Counted from the first letter of the stretch, positions 32,944-41,827 are shown. The stretch: 64,000 bases of DNA from Curtobacterium sp. MCPF17_002 (GCF_003234115.2 NZ_CP126251.1:1302001-1366000), one strand, 5' to 3'. The notes: generated by a model not told the origin, from the sequence alone. Numbers and translations are program-made.

Positions 32944-33914
32944 CGACGGGCCTCCGTCCGACGGTTCACGGCCAGCTGGATGAGCGCGATGGCCATGAGG
33001 ATGAGCATGAGGACCATCGACGCCGCACTCGCGTAGCCGATGTGGGCGTTCTGGAACCCGTTCGTGTAGATGTACTGCACGAGCAGGTTGTTGTCGGTAC
33101 CGGGGCCGCCGCCGTTGAGCGCCTGGATCGTGGCGAACTCCTTGAAGGCGCCGAGCGACGACAGCAGGATCACGATGAAGGACGTCGGCGCGATGCTCGG
33201 CAACGTGATGTAGCGGAACTGGTGCCAGGCGCCGGCACCGTCGAGCGACGCGGCCTCGTAGTACGACGGCGGCACGTTCCGGATCGCGGCGACGAACAGC
33301 AGCATGTTGAACGCCGCCCCGGCCCACGCGGTGGCGAACACCACGACGAGCAGCGACAGGTCCGCGTTCGACTGCCACGGCACCGCCTTGCCGCCGAAGG
33401 ACTCGATGACGAAGTTCGCCAGGCCGAAGTTCTCGCCGAACATCCACCGCCAGATCACACCGGTGACGATGGGGGAGATGAGCCACGGCACGAAGAACAC
33501 GATGCGGGCGACGCTCCTGCCCTTCGCCGCGGGGCTCGTGAGCATGAGGGCCATCGACAGCGCCAGGACGAAGCCGAGCGGCACCGCGACGATGGCGTAG
33601 ACGAACGTGCGGAGCAGCGCCGCGTAGAAGGTGTTGTCGGCGAAGAGCTCGAAGTAGTTCTCGAGGCCGATGAACTTCGGGTCGACGACACCGTTGTAGT
33701 CGGTGAACGAGTAGCCGAGGCCGATGACGGCGGGCCAGACGAAGAACACCACGAACAGGACGGCGTTGACGCTCACGAACAGGATCGGGGCGAGGACGGG
33801 TCGGCTGACGCCGGAGCGGCGGCGCTTCGTCGTCCGAGCGGCGCCGGGCCTGCCGGGCGGGACCGGGGTGGGCACGGCGGTCTGCACGTCGCCGGCTGCG
33901 GTGGGGATGCTCAC
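32940..33914 (-). CDS. Carbohydrate ABC transporter permease (MalF type)
   Basis: The 324-residue membrane protein has six helices and the EAA motif Glu-Ala-Ala-Ser-Leu-Asp-Gly-Ala-Gly-Ala (near residue 224). A GTG start at 33914 follows GAAGAGGA and gives the usual length; the longer frame is not used. It lies 87 nt after the binding-protein gene and overlaps the MalG-type gene. Confidence 0.92.
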   Translation of the reverse strand: MSIPTAAGDVQTAVPTPVPPGRPGAARTTKRRRSGVSRPVLAPILFVSVNAVLFVVFFVWPAVIGLGYSFTDYNGVVDPKFIGLENYFELFADNTFYAALLRTFVYAIVAVPLGFVLALSMALMLTSPAAKGRSVARIVFFVPWLISPIVTGVIWRWMFGENFGLANFVIESFGGKAVPWQSNADLSLLVVVFATAWAGAAFNMLLFVAAIRNVPPSYYEAASLDGAGAWHQFRYITLPSIAPTSFIVILLSSLGAFKEFATIQALNGGGPGTDNNLLVQYIYTNGFQNAHIGYASAASMVLMLILMAIALIQLAVNRRTEARR

Positions 33915-34001
33915 GATGATCCTCTTCGTTCGTCGTGCGGTGGTTCGGCTGTCAGGACCGAGCAGCGCGGCCGGGTGCTGCCACACCCGGCCACGCGCAC
34001 G

Positions 34002-35282
34002 TCACCCGACGTGGTCCTCGTAGTACTTCGTGATCGTCGACAGGGTCTCCTTGGCGGACTGCTGACCGTTGATGAGCTTGCCGACCTCGGCCGTGGTCGG
34101 GTCGGTGCCGAGTTCCTTGCCCTCGACGGCCCACTTGGCGCTCTCCTTGGCGTAGGAGCTCGAGATGGGATCGGCTGCGTCGATCTCCTTCTGGTACAGC
34201 GCGAACGAGTCCTTCGCGGCCTGCGACTCGAACGGGTAGGAGATGTCCAGCCCGGTCTCGACCGGCAGGAAGCCGTTCGTCGTCACGAGCTTCGCGTAGT
34301 TCGTCGGGTCGTACATGAAGTCGATGAACTTCTTCGCTGCCTTCCCGCGGGCGTCCGAGTTCTCGAAGCCGACGATGTTGCCGCCGTAGTTGATCTCGGT
34401 CGCGTGCGTCGGGTCGGCCGGGGTCGCAGCGCTCGCCCAGTCGAAGTCGGTGATGTTCGACGCGAAGTCCGAGGACTGCCAGACGCCGGAGAAGTACGCC
34501 ACGACCTGGCCGCTCTTGAACAGGGCGTTCGGGTCCTGCCCGCTCGTCCACACCGACTTCGGCATGGTCGAGTCGTCGTTCATGTCGGCGAAGTCCTGCA
34601 GCGCGGCGACGGTCTTCGCGTCGTTCGGGAACGAGCCGTCCTTCTTCTGCTGCATGAAGTCGGTGCCCTTGGTGAACATGTAGGCGCGCAGTCGCGAGGG
34701 CGACGAGTCGAACACGAGGTCGTACTTCGCGCCGGTCTTCGCCTTCACCTGGTCGGCGGCCTTGAGGAACTCGTCCCAGCTCCACGCCTTCGCCGGGTCG
34801 GTCGGGTAGGCCACGCCGGCCTTCTCGAACAGCGACTTGTTCACGAACAGACCCGCTGCGGTGACGTCGGACGGGATCGAGGTGACCTTGCCGTCGTCGT
34901 CCTTCGCGATGATGTCGGTGTCGATCTTGTTGGCCTTGTCGTCGACGATCGAGGACAGGTCGACGGTCTTGCCGGTCCAGATCGGGTCGATGCCCGCGGC
35001 GCGGACGACGTCGGGCAGCGACTTCGCCTGCGCGGATTCGCGGAGCTTCGTCTGCAGGCCGTCGTACGGCAGGTTCACGATCTTCACCGCGACGCCGGTC
35101 TTCTTCTCGTAGTCCGTCGCGAGGTCCTGGTAGCCCTTCTCCTGCGCCGTCGAGGTCGACAGCCAGAACGTCAGGCTGTCCACCTTGCCGCTGTCGCCGG
35201 AGCTGCCGGACGCACAACCGCTGAGGAGCGCGAGTGCGGCGATCCCGCTGGCGAGTGCCAGCATTCTCTTGGATGACTTCAT
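34002..35282 (-). CDS. Sugar ABC transporter solute-binding lipoprotein
   Basis: The 426-residue protein has a lipoprotein signal with lipobox Leu-Leu-Ser-Gly-Cys (Cys about residue 23) and the cluster B solute-binding fold (Leu-Thr-Phe-Trp-Leu-Ser, later Trp-Ser-Trp-Asp-Glu-Phe). It captures an oligosaccharide outside the membrane for the two permeases downstream. It heads the leftward operon; its promoter overlaps a LacI operator at 35381-35394. Confidence 0.93.
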   Translation of the reverse strand: MKSSKRMLALASGIAALALLSGCASGSSGDSGKVDSLTFWLSTSTAQEKGYQDLATDYEKKTGVAVKIVNLPYDGLQTKLRESAQAKSLPDVVRAAGIDPIWTGKTVDLSSIVDDKANKIDTDIIAKDDDGKVTSIPSDVTAAGLFVNKSLFEKAGVAYPTDPAKAWSWDEFLKAADQVKAKTGAKYDLVFDSSPSRLRAYMFTKGTDFMQQKKDGSFPNDAKTVAALQDFADMNDDSTMPKSVWTSGQDPNALFKSGQVVAYFSGVWQSSDFASNITDFDWASAATPADPTHATEINYGGNIVGFENSDARGKAAKKFIDFMYDPTNYAKLVTTNGFLPVETGLDISYPFESQAAKDSFALYQKEIDAADPISSSYAKESAKWAVEGKELGTDPTTAEVGKLINGQQSAKETLSTITKYYEDHVG

Positions 35283-35356
35283 CGTCACTGCTTTCGTTCG
35301 GGGCCACGGGCTGCTGCCGCGGGCGAGCGTTCGGGGTGTCTCGGCCGAGGACACAA

Positions 35357-35394
35357 GGTCTACACGAGGACGGCCCGTCTGGCAAGCGCTTTCC
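35357..35394 (-). promoter_or_regulatory. Operon promoter with LacI operator GGCAAGCGCTTTCC
   Basis: Reading leftward: -35 TTGCCA (35385-35380), 17-nt spacer, -10 TAGACC (35362-35357). The operator GGCAAGCGCTTTCC (35381-35394), built on the AAGCGCTT core typical of LacI-family sites, overlaps the -35 box. The identical 14-mer occurs at 36972-36985. Confidence 0.75.
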
Positions 35395-35527
35395 TGACGA
35401 ATGTCCCGACATGGTGGCGTCCCCGTCTCCGGTCCGTCAGCAACAGGGCGGAGCCGCCCCGCGCCTCCTGGAAATCGCTATCCTCACCACAGACCGCGCG
35501 CTGCGCGGATCGGACTGGAGGCACGAC

Positions 35528-36568
35528 ATGCCCGAGCGAGGCACCGTCACCCTGGCCGACGTGGCTGAGCGGGCAGGCGTGTCGCTCGCGACCGCCTCGC
35601 GGGCACTCAACGGCAGCACGCGGAAGGTCCGACAGGAGTCGGTCGACCGCGTCCACGCCGCCGCGCAAGAGCTCCGGTACACCGCCAACGTGCAGGCGCA
35701 GGCAGTGGCCCGCGGGACGACCACGACCCTGGCGCTCGTCGTCGGCGACATCGCCGACCCCTACTTCGCGGCCATCGCGGCCGGCGCCATCCGTGCGGCG
35801 GACGAGGCGGGGCTGGTCGTCACGATCACCTCGACCGGCGGTGACCCCGCACGCGAGGCCGACGTGCTCGGCGTCGTCGCCGGCCTGCGCCCGCGGGCCG
35901 TCGTGCTGGCGGTCAGCCGGCACCTCGGGGGCGACGCAGACCTCGGCGCCGCCGTCTCCGGGCTCATCGCGGCCGGGGCCGGTGTGTCCGCGCTCGTGTC
36001 CGACCTCGACGGCGCGGTCGCCGGGGTCCGGGGCGTGCAGCCGCTCGTCATCCGCAACCTCAGCGGGGCGGCGTCCCTCGCCGGGGCGCTCGTCGAGCAG
36101 GGGCACGACTCGTTCGCCGTGCTCGCCGGCGACCCCGACCTCGTGACGGCGCACGCCCGGGTCGAGGGGTTCGTGGCGGGACTCGCTGCGCACGGGCTCC
36201 GCCTGCCGGACGCGTCGATCGTCACGTCCGAGTTCTCCCGCGACGGCGGCCACCGGGCGATGTCCGTGCTCCTCGACCGCGCGGCCGCCGGGCTCGCGGC
36301 GCTGCCGCGGTGCGTGTTCGCGGTGACGGACCTCATGGCGGTCGGCGCGGTGGCGGCGATCCGGGAGCGCGGGCTGGTCCCCGGCGTGGACGTCGGCGTG
36401 GCGGGGTTCGACGACGTGCGGATGCTCGCCGACGTCGTGCCGGCGCTCAGTACCGTGCGGCTCCCGCTCGAGGAGATCGGCGCGCTGGCGGTGCGGCGGG
36501 CGCTCGGGCTCGAGGCCGACGGCGCGATCGACGGCGAGGTCGTGCTGCGCGCGAGTACCGCGCGGTAG
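35528..36568 (+). CDS. LacI-family transcriptional regulator of the carbohydrate locus
   Basis: The 346-residue protein has the LacI headpiece (Thr-Leu-Ala-Asp-Val-Ala-Glu-Arg-Ala-Gly-Val-Ser-Leu-Ala-Thr-Ala-Ser-Arg-Ala-Leu-Asn at about residues 8-28), the hinge helix, and a periplasmic-binding-like domain with Ala-Val-Thr-Asp-Leu-Met near 265. It lies between the ABC operon (divergent) and the Idh/DUF993 operon (downstream). Identical operators at both promoters point to it as the shared repressor, released by a sugar from the imported substrate. Confidence 0.92.
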   Translation: MPERGTVTLADVAERAGVSLATASRALNGSTRKVRQESVDRVHAAAQELRYTANVQAQAVARGTTTTLALVVGDIADPYFAAIAAGAIRAADEAGLVVTITSTGGDPAREADVLGVVAGLRPRAVVLAVSRHLGGDADLGAAVSGLIAAGAGVSALVSDLDGAVAGVRGVQPLVIRNLSGAASLAGALVEQGHDSFAVLAGDPDLVTAHARVEGFVAGLAAHGLRLPDASIVTSEFSRDGGHRAMSVLLDRAAAGLAALPRCVFAVTDLMAVGAVAAIRERGLVPGVDVGVAGFDDVRMLADVVPALSTVRLPLEEIGALAVRRALGLEADGAIDGEVVLRASTAR

Positions 36569-36578
36569 CGCCGCGGCG

Positions 36579-36850
36579 GGCGGCGCGTCGTGTGACTTCG
36601 GCGGGCCTGACTCCGCCGCCGGCCGCCGCGCGCTGAGATCGCACTTCGTGCCGGTTGGCGTCGCCGCTTCCTGCACGAAGTGCGATCTCGGCGGACCTGA
36701 GCGGCGCGTCGTGTGACTTCGGCGGGCCTGAGCCTGCTGGCGGCTGCCGCGCGCTGAGATCGCACTTCGTGCCGGTTGGCGTCGCCGCTTCCTGCACGAA
36801 GTGCGATCTCGGCGGACCTGAGCGGCGCGTCGTGCGACCTCGGCGAGCCT
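36579..36850. repeat. Family C palindromes in a 121-bp tandem duplication
   Basis: A unit of about 121 bp is repeated a little over twice. Each copy contains 17-bp perfect arms (GAGATCGCACTTCGTGC and its reverse complement, first copy starting at 36634). The 459-nt gap after the LacI gene holds these repeats, a C-rich stretch (36850-36920) and then the promoter and operator at 36962-36985. Confidence 0.75.
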
Positions 36851-36961
36851 GACCCGCCCACCCAGCCCGACCCGACCCCGCCCGGCCCGACCCGTCCCGA
36901 CCGCCCCCAGCCCCGACGCGGCAACGGGTGCAACCAGGTGCGCGGAACGCGACACGTGGTG

Positions 36962-36985
36962 TACGGTTCCCGGCAAGCGCTTTCC
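36962..36985 (+). promoter_or_regulatory. Second LacI operator GGCAAGCGCTTTCC
   Basis: The 14-mer at 36972-36985 is identical to the site at 35381-35394. It lies just after a candidate -10 TACGGT (36962-36967), so a bound repressor would cover the transcription start of the Gfo/Idh-DUF993-epimerase operon. Confidence 0.72.
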
Positions 36986-37027
36986 AGCCCGTCGGGAAGC
37001 CGGCCACAGCGAGCAAGGGAGCACGCG

Positions 37028-38302
37028 TTGACCACGCGAACCATCGGCATCATCATGAACGGCGTCACCGGACGCATGGGCTACCGGCAGCACCTCGTCC
37101 GGTCGATCCTCGCCATCCGGGACGACGGCGGACTCCTGCTCCCCGACGGCACCCGCGTGCAGCTCGAACCCCTCCTGGTCGGCCGGAACGCCGCGAAGCT
37201 CGAGGAGATCGCGAACCGGCACGGCCTCGAGCACTGGACGACCGACCTCGACACCGCGCTCGCCGACCCCCGCTGGGACGTCTTCGCCGACTTCGCCGTG
37301 ACGAGCGCCCGCGCCGACGCCCTCCGCAAGGCGATCGCCGCCGGCAAGGCGATCTACACCGAGAAGCCGACGGCCGAGACCTCCGCCGAGGCGCTCGAAC
37401 TCGCGCAGCTGGCCGCCGACGCCGGGGTCCCGAACGGCGTCGTGCACGACAAGCTCTACCTGCCGGGCCTCCGGAAGCTCCGCCGTCTGATCGACTCCGG
37501 GTTCTTCGGCCGGGTCCTCAGCGTCCGCGGGGAGTTCGGCTACTGGGTGTTCGAGGGGGACTGGCAGAGCGCGCAGCGTCCGAGCTGGAACTACCGCCGC
37601 GAGGACGGCGGCGGCATCGTCGTCGACATGTTCCCGCACTGGAACTACGTGCTCGAGCAGCTCTTCGGCCGCGTCGAGTCGGTGTACGCCCGCGCGGTGA
37701 CGCACATCGAGCACCGCACCGACGAGCAGGGCCACGAGTACCCGGCGACGGCGGACGACGCCGCCTACGGGGTGTTCGACCTCGCGGGTGGTGTCACCGC
37801 GCAGATCAACTCGAGCTGGGCGGTCCGCGTCGACCGCGACGAGCTCGTGGAGTTCCAGGTCGACGGCACGGACGGCAGCGCGGTGGCGGGCCTGTTCGGG
37901 TGCCGGATCCAGCCGCGGACCGCCACGCCGAAGCCGGTGTGGAACCCCGACCTCAAGGACGAGCGGGACTACCGCGGGCAGTGGCTCGAGGTCCCCGACA
38001 ACGAGGAGTTCGGCAACGGCTTCCGTGCGCAGTGGGAGGACTTCCTCCGCGACCTCCTGGCCGGGCGCCCGCACCCCTACGACCTGCTCTCCGGTGCCCG
38101 CGGCGTCGCACTGGCCGAGGCCGGTCTGCGCTCGAGCGCCGAGGGTCGACGAGTCGACCTGCCGGAGCTCGACCTGCCGGAGCTCGACCTGCCGGAGGCG
38201 GACCTGCCGGAGCGGCGCCTGTCCACCGGGGCCGAGCCGCGCCTCCAGGCAGAGACGCCGGAGGTCGCCCAGCGCACGGAGACCGTCGGAGCCCGCGCGT
38301 GA
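37028..38302 (+). CDS. Gfo/Idh/MocA-family oxidoreductase
   Basis: The 424-residue protein has a Rossmann N-terminus (Ile-Ile-Met-Asn-Gly-Val-Thr-Gly-Arg-Met-Gly) and the Glu-Lys-Pro-Thr motif near residue 116. The only sensible start is a TTG at 37028 after AGGGAG. The C-terminal tail has a fivefold Asp-Leu-Pro-Glu repeat (DNA 38154-38215) beyond the usual family end. It should oxidise a sugar or polyol hydroxyl with NAD(P). Its 3' end overlaps the DUF993 gene by 4 nt. Confidence 0.85.
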   Translation: MTTRTIGIIMNGVTGRMGYRQHLVRSILAIRDDGGLLLPDGTRVQLEPLLVGRNAAKLEEIANRHGLEHWTTDLDTALADPRWDVFADFAVTSARADALRKAIAAGKAIYTEKPTAETSAEALELAQLAADAGVPNGVVHDKLYLPGLRKLRRLIDSGFFGRVLSVRGEFGYWVFEGDWQSAQRPSWNYRREDGGGIVVDMFPHWNYVLEQLFGRVESVYARAVTHIEHRTDEQGHEYPATADDAAYGVFDLAGGVTAQINSSWAVRVDRDELVEFQVDGTDGSAVAGLFGCRIQPRTATPKPVWNPDLKDERDYRGQWLEVPDNEEFGNGFRAQWEDFLRDLLAGRPHPYDLLSGARGVALAEAGLRSSAEGRRVDLPELDLPELDLPEADLPERRLSTGAEPRLQAETPEVAQRTETVGARA

Positions 38303-39498
38303 CCGACTCCTTCACCCTCCTCGCCGCGGACGGCACGACGCGGACGGAAGCCGCACGCGAGCCGGCCGTGACCGCGGCGGCGAAGCCGACCGGTCCGCTC
38401 ACCGAACGGGTCGTCTACGCAGCCGCACACGTCGTCCCACGGGTCGCCGCCGACAACACGCCGGGAGCCCCGGCCGACCTCGACTGGGACGCCACCCTCG
38501 CGTTCCGGCACCACCTCTGGTCGTGGGGGCTCGGCGTCGCCGACGCGATGGACACCGCGCAGCGGAACATGGGCCTCGACCCCGCCGCCACCCGCGAGCT
38601 CGTCACCCGCAGTGCGCACGAAGCGCAGTCCGTCGGAGGCCGCATCGTCGTCGGCGTCAACACGGACGACCTGCTCGACGAGACGGCGAGCGAACAGCAG
38701 ATCGTTGACGCGTACGTCCGGCAGCTCCACCACGCCGAGGACGCCGGCGCCGGGGTGGTGCTCATGGCCAGCCGGCACCTCGCCCGGTTCGCGACCTCCG
38801 CCGCGGACTACCGCCGCGTGTACGCCCGGGTCATCGAGCGGGCGAGTGCGCCCGTGGTGCTGCACTGGCTGGGGGAGGCGTTCGACCCCGCGCTCGCCGG
38901 GTACTTCGGCGGCGCGGACGGGCCGGACACCGTCCTCGCGATCATGCGCGACGCTGGATCCCGGGTCTCGGGCATCAAGATGAGCCTGCTCGACGCGAGC
39001 GCCGAGGTCGCCCTGCGCGACCGGCTCCCGGAGACCGCCCGCATGTTCACCGGCGACGACTTCCACTACGTGGACCTCATCGCCAGCGGGAGCGACGCCC
39101 TCCTCGGCGCCTTCGCCGCCGTCGGCCCCATCGCGTCCGCCGCCGTGCGCGCCCTGCCCGACGAGGCCTGCTACCGCGCCCTCCTCGGTCCCACCGAAGC
39201 CCTCTCACGCCACGTCTTCAGCGCCCCCACCTGGCACTACAAGACCGGCATCGCCTTCCTCGCCTGGCTGAACGGCCACCAGCCCGCGTTCGCCATGGTG
39301 GGCGGCCAGCACGCGGGCCGGTCCCTGCCGCACCTGTCCGAGACGGTGCGGCTCGCGAACGCCTGCGGCGCCCTCGAGGACCCGTCGCTCGCCGCCTCGC
39401 GCTGGCACGACCTGCTCACGTCGGCCGGTGTGCCGGTGACGGCCTGGAGGCCCGGATCACCCGCCGCCGAACCCGCCGTCGCCGAGGTGGTCGCGTGA
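38299..39498 (+). CDS. DUF993 protein (DHDPS-like TIM barrel)
   Basis: The 399-residue protein matches DUF993, a branch of the dihydrodipicolinate synthase/aldolase superfamily: Leu-Trp-Ser-Trp-Gly-Leu-Gly-Val-Ala-Asp-Ala-Met-Asp-Thr-Ala-Gln-Arg near residue 75, and a probable Schiff-base lysine in Gly-Ile-Lys-Met-Ser-Leu near 233. The family has no established reaction; an aldolase or dehydratase step on a keto-sugar is plausible. Starts (GTG) and ends overlap both neighbours. Confidence 0.85.
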   Translation: MTDSFTLLAADGTTRTEAAREPAVTAAAKPTGPLTERVVYAAAHVVPRVAADNTPGAPADLDWDATLAFRHHLWSWGLGVADAMDTAQRNMGLDPAATRELVTRSAHEAQSVGGRIVVGVNTDDLLDETASEQQIVDAYVRQLHHAEDAGAGVVLMASRHLARFATSAADYRRVYARVIERASAPVVLHWLGEAFDPALAGYFGGADGPDTVLAIMRDAGSRVSGIKMSLLDASAEVALRDRLPETARMFTGDDFHYVDLIASGSDALLGAFAAVGPIASAAVRALPDEACYRALLGPTEALSRHVFSAPTWHYKTGIAFLAWLNGHQPAFAMVGGQHAGRSLPHLSETVRLANACGALEDPSLAASRWHDLLTSAGVPVTAWRPGSPAAEPAVAEVVA

Positions 39499-40400
39499 GC
39501 ACCGCAGCAGGCGCGGTGGTCCCCGTGCGGCCGGGTGCGGTCGCACCGCACCCACGCCTCTCGATCAACCAGGCGACGATCAAGTACGCCGCGCTGTCCG
39601 ACGCGCTCGACACCGTGCGGGCCGCCGGGGTCGGGGCGATCGGCACGTGGCGGGAGCCCGTCGCCGAGGTCGGGCTCGACGAGGCCGTCCGCATGGTCGC
39701 CGACTCCGGGCTCCGGGTCTCGTCGCACTGCCGGGGCGGGTTCTTCACCCTGCCCCCGGGGGCCGACCGCCAGCGCGCGCTCGACGACAACCGTCGGGCG
39801 ATCGACGAGACCCGTGCCCTCGCCGCAGCCGGCGCCGGGGGATCGGCAGCGGTCCTCGTGCTCGTCGCCGGGGGACTGCCCGACGGGTCGCGGGACCTCG
39901 CCGGGGCGCGAGGCCGCGTGGCCGATGCCCTCGCCGACCTCGTGCCGCACGCGCTCGACGCCGGCGTGCAGCTCGCCGTGGAGCCCCTGCACCCGATGTA
40001 CGCCGCCGACCGGGCCGTGGTGTCGACCCTGGCGCAGGCGCTCGACCTCGCAGCGCCGTTCCCGGCCGCTGCCGTCGGTGTCGTCGTGGACACGTTCCAC
40101 GTGTGGTGGGACCCGGCGCTCGCCGCGTCCGTGGCCCGCGCCGGAGCCGCCGGCCGGATCGCGTCGTTCCAGGTGTGCGACTGGCTCACGCCGATCGCCG
40201 CCGACCCGCTGCTGTCCCGGGGTGTGATGGGCGACGGGCACATCGACTTCGGGCCGGTGACCGCAGCGGTCTCGGCCACGGGCTACTCGGGTGACGTCGA
40301 GGTGGAGATCTTCAACCAGGCGGTGTGGGACACGCCCGCGGCGTCGGTCGTGGAGCGGGTCGTGCGGGCCTTCGCGTCCGAGGTGCCCCTGCCCGCCTGA
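39495..40400 (+). CDS. Sugar phosphate isomerase/epimerase-like TIM barrel
   Basis: The 301-residue protein has the xylose-isomerase-like barrel metal ligands: Glu in Val-Glu-Pro-Leu-His-Pro-Met-Tyr (near residue 161), Asp/His in Asp-Thr-Phe-His-Val-Trp-Trp-Asp (near 200) and a final Glu in Glu-Val-Glu-Ile-Phe-Asn (near 276). GTG start, 4-nt overlap with DUF993. Gfo/Idh plus TIM-barrel pairs often act on 3-keto-glycosides or inositol-like compounds, a possible role here. Confidence 0.87.
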   Translation: MSTAAGAVVPVRPGAVAPHPRLSINQATIKYAALSDALDTVRAAGVGAIGTWREPVAEVGLDEAVRMVADSGLRVSSHCRGGFFTLPPGADRQRALDDNRRAIDETRALAAAGAGGSAAVLVLVAGGLPDGSRDLAGARGRVADALADLVPHALDAGVQLAVEPLHPMYAADRAVVSTLAQALDLAAPFPAAAVGVVVDTFHVWWDPALAASVARAGAAGRIASFQVCDWLTPIAADPLLSRGVMGDGHIDFGPVTAAVSATGYSGDVEVEIFNQAVWDTPAASVVERVVRAFASEVPLPA

Positions 40401-40410
40401 CCCGGCCCTC

Positions 40411-40574
40411 CCTCGCACCGTGCGAGGCCGCCCGGCTCCGCCCCCCTCGCACCGTGCGAGGTGGGGCTCCGACGGTGCGAGGTTCCGCACTCGGTGGGAC
40501 CCCGGGCGCCTCGCACGGAGTCCGGGACCTCGCACCGGACGCCGACGCGCGCCGCGACCTCGCACCGTGCGAGG
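40411..40574. repeat. Family E palindromes CCTCGCACCGTGCGAGG
   Basis: The perfect 17-nt palindrome occurs three times (40411-40427, 40445-40461, 40558-40574) with partial copies between. The block separates the convergent epimerase and methyltransferase genes. Related sequence recurs at 63138-63198. Confidence 0.8.
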
Positions 40575-40586
40575 TCCGCCCGCGCC

Positions 40587-41315
40587 TCAGCGCCGCCGGA
40601 CGAGCACCACGCTGTCGACGACCTCGTGCGGCTCGCCCTCGGGTGTGCTCGCCGTGCGCGGCCGGAGCTCGGCGGCGAGCACCTCCCAGGTGGCGTCGAG
40701 CCCGAGCGCCGCGAGGTCCTCCGCCGGCGTCGGGAACCGGTACGCCCGCAGCTCCTCGGGCAGGTCCCCGTGCGGCGGTGCGGCATGCGCGGTGACGAGC
40801 AGGTGTCCTCCCGGCGCGACGAAGTCGGTCGCCCGCCGCAGGACGGCCTCGCGGGGGATCGCCACCGGCCACGACTGCAGGAACGACGCCGTGACGAGGT
40901 CGAACAGCGCCGCCGTCGTCCACCGCGCGAGATCGGCCGCGACGAACGCCGTCCGCTCCTCCAGCCCCGAGGCGACGGCGGCCCGTGATCCACGCTCGAG
41001 GGCGGTGACGGACAGGTCGATGCCCGTCGCGTCCCACCCCTGCCCGGCGAGCCAGACGACGTCGCCGCCCTCACCGCACCCGAGGTCGAGCGCTCGCCCG
41101 GGCCGCAGCGTGTCCGCCACCGAGGCGAGCACGGCGTTCACCCGACCCGACCAGATGCCGTCACGTTCGGAGTACCGCGCCTCCCACCAGTCCCGGGCCG
41201 AGGCCGCAGCCGGCGCGGGAACACCGGAAGCGGGAACACCGGAAGCGGGAACACCGGAAGCGGGAACACCGGAAGCAGGAGCAGCGGACGCGGGAACAGC
41301 GGAGCCAGTGTGCAT
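40587..41315 (-). CDS. SAM-dependent methyltransferase (class I, small-molecule)
   Basis: The 242-residue protein has motif I Ala-Leu-Asp-Leu-Gly-Cys-Gly-Glu-Gly-Gly-Asp (about residues 74-84) and Ala-Thr-Gly-Ile-Asp-Leu-Ser next, as in thiopurine- or TehB-like methyltransferases. The N-terminal 35 residues are an Ala-Ser-Gly-Val-Pro tandem repeat (15-bp DNA repeats, 41211-41290) that homologues lack. The ATG at 41315 lies downstream of a 27-nt palindrome at 41352-41378. Confidence 0.85.
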   Translation of the reverse strand: MHTGSAVPASAAPASGVPASGVPASGVPASGVPAPAAASARDWWEARYSERDGIWSGRVNAVLASVADTLRPGRALDLGCGEGGDVVWLAGQGWDATGIDLSVTALERGSRAAVASGLEERTAFVAADLARWTTAALFDLVTASFLQSWPVAIPREAVLRRATDFVAPGGHLLVTAHAAPPHGDLPEELRAYRFPTPAEDLAALGLDATWEVLAAELRPRTASTPEGEPHEVVDSVVLVRRR

Positions 41316-41351
41316 CCGCGCAGTCCACCGCACCCCGCGTCCGCCGGACAA

Positions 41352-41378
41352 GATCCGTTGCCGGACCGGCAACGGATC
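41352..41378. promoter_or_regulatory. Perfect 27-nt palindrome upstream of the methyltransferase
   Basis: GATCCGTTGCCGG (41352-41364) and its exact reverse complement (41366-41378) flank a single base. The size and near-absence of a loop suit a protein-binding operator rather than an RNA hairpin. No regulator gene adjoins it. Confidence 0.55.
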
Positions 41379-41567
41379 GGGCTGATCCAGGCGACGAAGT
41401 CCACGGGCGGGCGCACGAGGGGGACAGCGTCCGATCGGCATCGCGCTGCCGAACCCCTCCGTGACGCCCGGTCAGGACGAGCGAACTGTCCCCCGGTCGA
41501 GGGGCATACTGCCAGGTCGACGTAACCCTCTGGTCACGCACCATGGCCGAGGAACGATCACCATCGA

Positions 41568-41790
41568 ACCACGCAGCACGGACGCGACCACGCAGCACGC
41601 GATCGCGAAGCACCCGCAGTACCCGCAGTACCCGCGGCACCCGCAGTCAACGCAGCAAGCGAAGCAAGCGCAGCACCCGAACACGCAGCACGCACGCAGC
41701 ACGCGAACACCCGCAGCACGCACGCGAACACGCGACACGCCTGCGAACACGCACCCGCACCGCACCCGCACCGTACCCGCACCACTGCAA
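41568..41790. repeat. G-poor, C/A-rich degenerate repeat region
   Basis: About 220 bp made of degenerate CGCAGCACGC, CCCGCAGTAC and CGCGAACAC units, strongly depleted in T and G runs on the plus strand. It fills most of the 512-nt gap before the glycosyltransferase gene. Reading frames on both strands give repetitive peptides (Thr/Arg/Pro/His or Val/Cys/Arg) with no start signals, so I do not call a gene. Confidence 0.55.
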
Positions 41791-41827
41791 CGCCATTCGT
41801 CACGCCTGAACCAGGGGAAGGCCCGAC

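Noticed and set aside
40411-40574. Possible CRISPR array or integron-type sites
   Set aside because: Palindromes are irregularly spaced with no unique spacers or integrase.
41461-41827. N-terminal coding extension or separate gene before the glycosyltransferase
   Set aside because: Repetitive peptide in all frames, no ribosome site, and a good start with GGGGAAGG exists at 41828.
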